From: Chloracidobacterium sp. N
Lineage (GTDB): Bacteria; Acidobacteriota; Blastocatellia; Chloracidobacteriales; Chloracidobacteriaceae
Assembly: GCF_018304765.1 (NCBI RefSeq)
Contig: NZ_CP072642.1
Coordinates: forward strand, 1,347,501 to 1,411,500
Direction: 5' to 3'
DNA: 64,000 nucleotides
This document shows positions 62,601-64,000 of the stretch, one piece after another (position 1 is the first letter of the stretch; the number at the start of each line of letters is the position of its first letter). The notes below the pieces were generated by a model. That model was not told the origin of the DNA and searched no databases. It saw only the letters and a program-made list of their open reading frames with translations. Position numbers and translations under genes: made by a program.

Positions 62601-63360
62601 CCCGCCCGATGGTGTGCCGGTCTTTGCCAGCCTGTTTGAGCGGCAGACGGCCGGCAACTCGAACTACCATTCGCTGCAGGTGCTGGTGGACAAACGCTTC
62701 GAGGAAAAAGGCATTCAGATTCAGGCGGCCTACACGTGGAGCAAGTCCATTGACAATGCTTCGAGCTTCGAGAACATCGTCAACCCCATCAATCCGCGGC
62801 TGAGTCGTTCACTGTCCCTGTTTGACGCCCGTCATCGCCTGGTGGTGACGTTCGACTACCGGTTGCCCAAGGTGACTGGCCGGCGCTGGCTCGGCGGTAT
62901 CCTCAACAACTGGGCCGTAAGCGGCATTGCCGTCTATCAGACGGGTTTTCCGATTCGCATCACCTCGTCGGATGACTTGGAGCTGATGAACAGCTTTGAC
63001 TTCGAGCTGCCGGGACAGCCGGACCTGGTGGGGCGGTTTCGGACCTTCGACCCCCGGCGCAACAACCTCTACTTTTTTGATCCAGCCGCTTTCGCGCCCC
63101 AGGAACTGGGGACGATTGGGAATGCGCCACGAACCATCTGTTGTGGTCCGAGCATCCACAACTACGATGTCACCCTGCGCAAGAACATCCCTATCAATGA
63201 ACGGCTGCGCATCGAGTTTCGCGGTGAGTTCTACAACGTCTTCAACCAGACCCAGTTTCTGAATCCGCGTGGCAACATCACGGAAGGGGAAAATTTCGGG
63301 CGGGTGACGCGCGCCCGTGACCCACGGCAGATTCAGTTTGCCCTCAAGCTGTTCTTCTGA
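59659..63360 (+). CDS. Oar-like TonB-dependent receptor with carboxypeptidase-regulatory N-domain
   Basis: A 1233-residue outer-membrane receptor. ATG 59659 has GGGAGGAAG upstream; a signal peptide ends near LASLVWA. Residues about 25-110 form a CarboxypepD_reg/CnaB-like fold (TGTISGVIRDPSNARVAGAN and FELPSLPIGTYRLVVTAEGF). The plug follows (VVNLPLNTRDTYQFLQLQPG, VSVNGGRGRSNNFSVNGGEA, AIEEFRVLTNNFDAEYGRNS, GSVINVVTKSGSDQFRGNVFEFFRN). The rest is a barrel with repeated aromatic strands and a terminal phenylalanine (QFALKLFF). This large Oar-like class is abundant in Acidobacteriota and is thought to import oligosaccharides or peptides, or to export proteins. No ExbB/ExbD/TonB genes are nearby. 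Confidence 0.93.
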   Translation: MKKNGIFCGFVVGFMGWLASLVWAQTTGTISGVIRDPSNARVAGANVTVTLQGTQITRVTTSSEDGTFELPSLPIGTYRLVVTAEGFKQYEQTNLEVSLGRVNSVTVRLEIGETSEVVQVKASGTPLIETESTQLGASVNSRAVVNLPLNTRDTYQFLQLQPGVQSQLGSDLFTGSDQAGVVSVNGGRGRSNNFSVNGGEANDLYVNLPAVQPSPDAIEEFRVLTNNFDAEYGRNSGSVINVVTKSGSDQFRGNVFEFFRNRALNARNFFNLEKPAYNQHIFGGTFGGPIQRGRTYFFTSYEGRRIRQGIPSDVVPVPTAAERLGDFSAGPLFTGFIADATVAAVLNARPGCAAAVAAAGGAPITAGAAYADIFPGNRIPGACFDRTANDLLQQFVPLPNLGDGFFQANPVARRRGDQGLLRLDHRLTDRQQLSAFVFYSDSFALEPFARVADSGANLPGFGNINNARIAQINLSHTWTGTNTINEARAVYFRQNLFRLNSPERSNPVNASCRDVPPELCFSDPNNPRLGIIVGVGTPHEGVPWIGLEGGFSIGNNYQGEIPQVVNTYQLTNNLTRIWGSHTAKFGVDLRQQRYLMTNFGALNGQFSFFGGGPNNIGYTNLVPNYLLGLVDSYYQTGAQTSHFYSNAVYLFAQDSWKITPNVTLNYGLRWELNTPAADRFRRVQSFRAGLASTQFPCRLDPDNPLVGVFGSQDCSPTGPARAVFPLGLGIPGDEGVPDGLFRTYYRAFAPRLGLAWSPPWQSGWLAKLTGGPGNSSVRAGWGMFYNGPIEGLILAQLVPQPPFGISSNITNMFLSTPFLRQDGTIVPNPSNGILNPRRGDPVDYSVFRPILLYGQLPAELRPQYSVQYSLTLQRKLQDDLLVQVGYVGTQGHRLLLTRDINFGNPQTCLDLNRILGPGTCGPFGADNEYFVPAGAIPAGVTLHLPYGPQRTVTGPNNPAIRLVGLRPFSSPFCNPLTGEGCPPDGVPVFASLFERQTAGNSNYHSLQVLVDKRFEEKGIQIQAAYTWSKSIDNASSFENIVNPINPRLSRSLSLFDARHRLVVTFDYRLPKVTGRRWLGGILNNWAVSGIAVYQTGFPIRITSSDDLELMNSFDFELPGQPDLVGRFRTFDPRRNNLYFFDPAAFAPQELGTIGNAPRTICCGPSIHNYDVTLRKNIPINERLRIEFRGEFYNVFNQTQFLNPRGNITEGENFGRVTRARDPRQIQFALKLFF

Positions 63361-63617
63361 CAGGCAGGAACCGGGCCGCACCTCTGGCGTTTCGTCACGG
63401 GGGCGGCCCGTTGCCACCGGGACGGTTGGCAGGTGTGGGAAAGTGGAACCAGAAGCCGGGCCAGTGCCGACACCTGCGGCCGGGACGCCGGTGGTAGCGA
63501 TACGTCATCCGGCTGGAGTATCCTTTCACTTTGGCCCGGGGCGTCCGGCGGCGGTATGTTGACCAGCCGGCGTCCGGCCCTATTTTCTCCATGTGTCAAT
63601 CACACAGAAAACACGCC

Positions 63618-64000
63618 ATGTTCACCCTGAAGCCGTTTCTTACGGTTCTCCTGGCTCTAAGCTGGGCCCTCAGCCTGTCAGGTCTGGCGCTGGCCCAGAC
63701 CGCGCCTGCCACGGCACCCCGCCGGCTCGACAAAGGGACGTTCATGGAAATGGAGTCGGTGACAAATCCGGCCATTTCCCCGGACGGGCGGCAGATCGTG
63801 TTTACCCGTACTTTCGTGGACAAGATGACGGACCGCTACCGTTCCACCCTGTGGATTGTGGAGCGCGATGGCTCGCGCGCCCGCGAGTTGACCGGACAGA
63901 CCTACAGCGCCCGTCAGCCGGTGTGGGCGCCAGACAGCAAGCGGTTGGCCTTTGTGGCGGAACGGGACGGGAGCGCACAGATTCACGTCCTGACGCCCGA
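63618..64000 (+). CDS. S9-family peptidase, N-terminal part (runs off the window)
   Basis: An open frame from ATG 63618 reaches the right edge with 127 complete codons. A signal peptide is clear (LKPFLTVLLALSWALSLSGLALA), then the propeller start of S9 peptidases: NPAISPDGRQIVFTRTFVDK, STLWIVERDGSRARELTG, QPVWAPDSKRLAFVAERDG. The hydrolase domain lies outside the window. It is a second S9 protein besides the one at 41.5 kb. The gap before it (63361-63617) holds a GC-rich inverted repeat CGGGCCGC/GCGGCCCG with a long loop (63372-63410) and nothing else I can name. Confidence 0.88.
   Translation, partial: MFTLKPFLTVLLALSWALSLSGLALAQTAPATAPRRLDKGTFMEMESVTNPAISPDGRQIVFTRTFVDKMTDRYRSTLWIVERDGSRARELTGQTYSARQPVWAPDSKRLAFVAERDGSAQIHVLTP

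Overview
The window is GC-rich DNA from a free-living Gram-negative bacterium. The best guess is Acidobacteriota, near Chloracidobacterium. The grounds are a 1233-residue Oar-like TonB receptor with an N-terminal carboxypeptidase-regulatory fold, a type IV pilin whose helix runs into PNLLAARRSANDASAQQTLR, homodimeric AceE, ETF genes beside a succinyl-CoA-ligase-like pair, and many signal-peptide S9, M1 and M48 peptidases. This placement is inference from family resemblance; no search was run.

Layout. 1-9.1 kb: tail of a Gfo/Idh/MocA oxidoreductase, a methyltransferase whose end overlaps an antisense hybrid kinase, an FGE-like lipoprotein, aceE, an unknown protein and hisB. 9.1-14.4 kb: M1 and M48 peptidases, a 15-copy heptamer repeat, glpK and a MazG-like hydrolase. 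14.4-24.4 kb, almost all minus strand: sigma-70 factor, glycosyltransferase, zinc-ribbon/FHA membrane protein, etfA, etfB, an acyl-CoA-synthetase-like pair separated by a 19-bp tandem repeat, a UbiA prenyltransferase and a small unknown protein. 24.5-38.1 kb: hemW, pyrE, a cytochrome P450, a SanA-like protein, a protein with four HTH-like repeats, nusB, ribH, kdsA, cysQ-like, a pilin behind a consensus sigma-54 promoter, glyA, rpiB, an AlbA_2 protein and moeA. 38.2-46.4 kb: envelope proteins (DUF5916 barrel, proline-rich membrane protein, S9 peptidase) and a 7TM sensor kinase. 46.5-57.1 kb: a tightly coupled helicase, methylase and ATPase operon that looks like a phage-defence system. 57.2-64 kb: a FixL/FixJ-like pair, the TonB receptor and the start of another S9 peptidase.

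The most unusual part is the defence operon. Its genes are a DEAH/SNF2-type helicase with a DUF3883 end, a DUF1156 DNA methylase, and a DUF499 ATPase with an N-terminal Swt1-like HEPN domain. This order resembles the Hma (helicase-methylase-ATPase) defence type as I remember it. The methylase reading frame holds a 638-bp module bounded by perfect 27-bp inverted repeats. The module encodes a REP-associated tyrosine transposase (RAYT) with its catalytic residues and no start of its own. The same gene carries three more REP elements, all read through without a stop. A transposase and its presumed REP substrates therefore sit inside the coding sequence of a defence gene.

Other points of note are the sigma-54 promoter and palindromes before the pilin gene, the tandem repeats at 12.4, 21.5 and 38.2 kb, the four-repeat HTH protein, and the antisense 3' overlap at 1.0-1.2 kb. 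I saw no rRNA, tRNA or CRISPR array.
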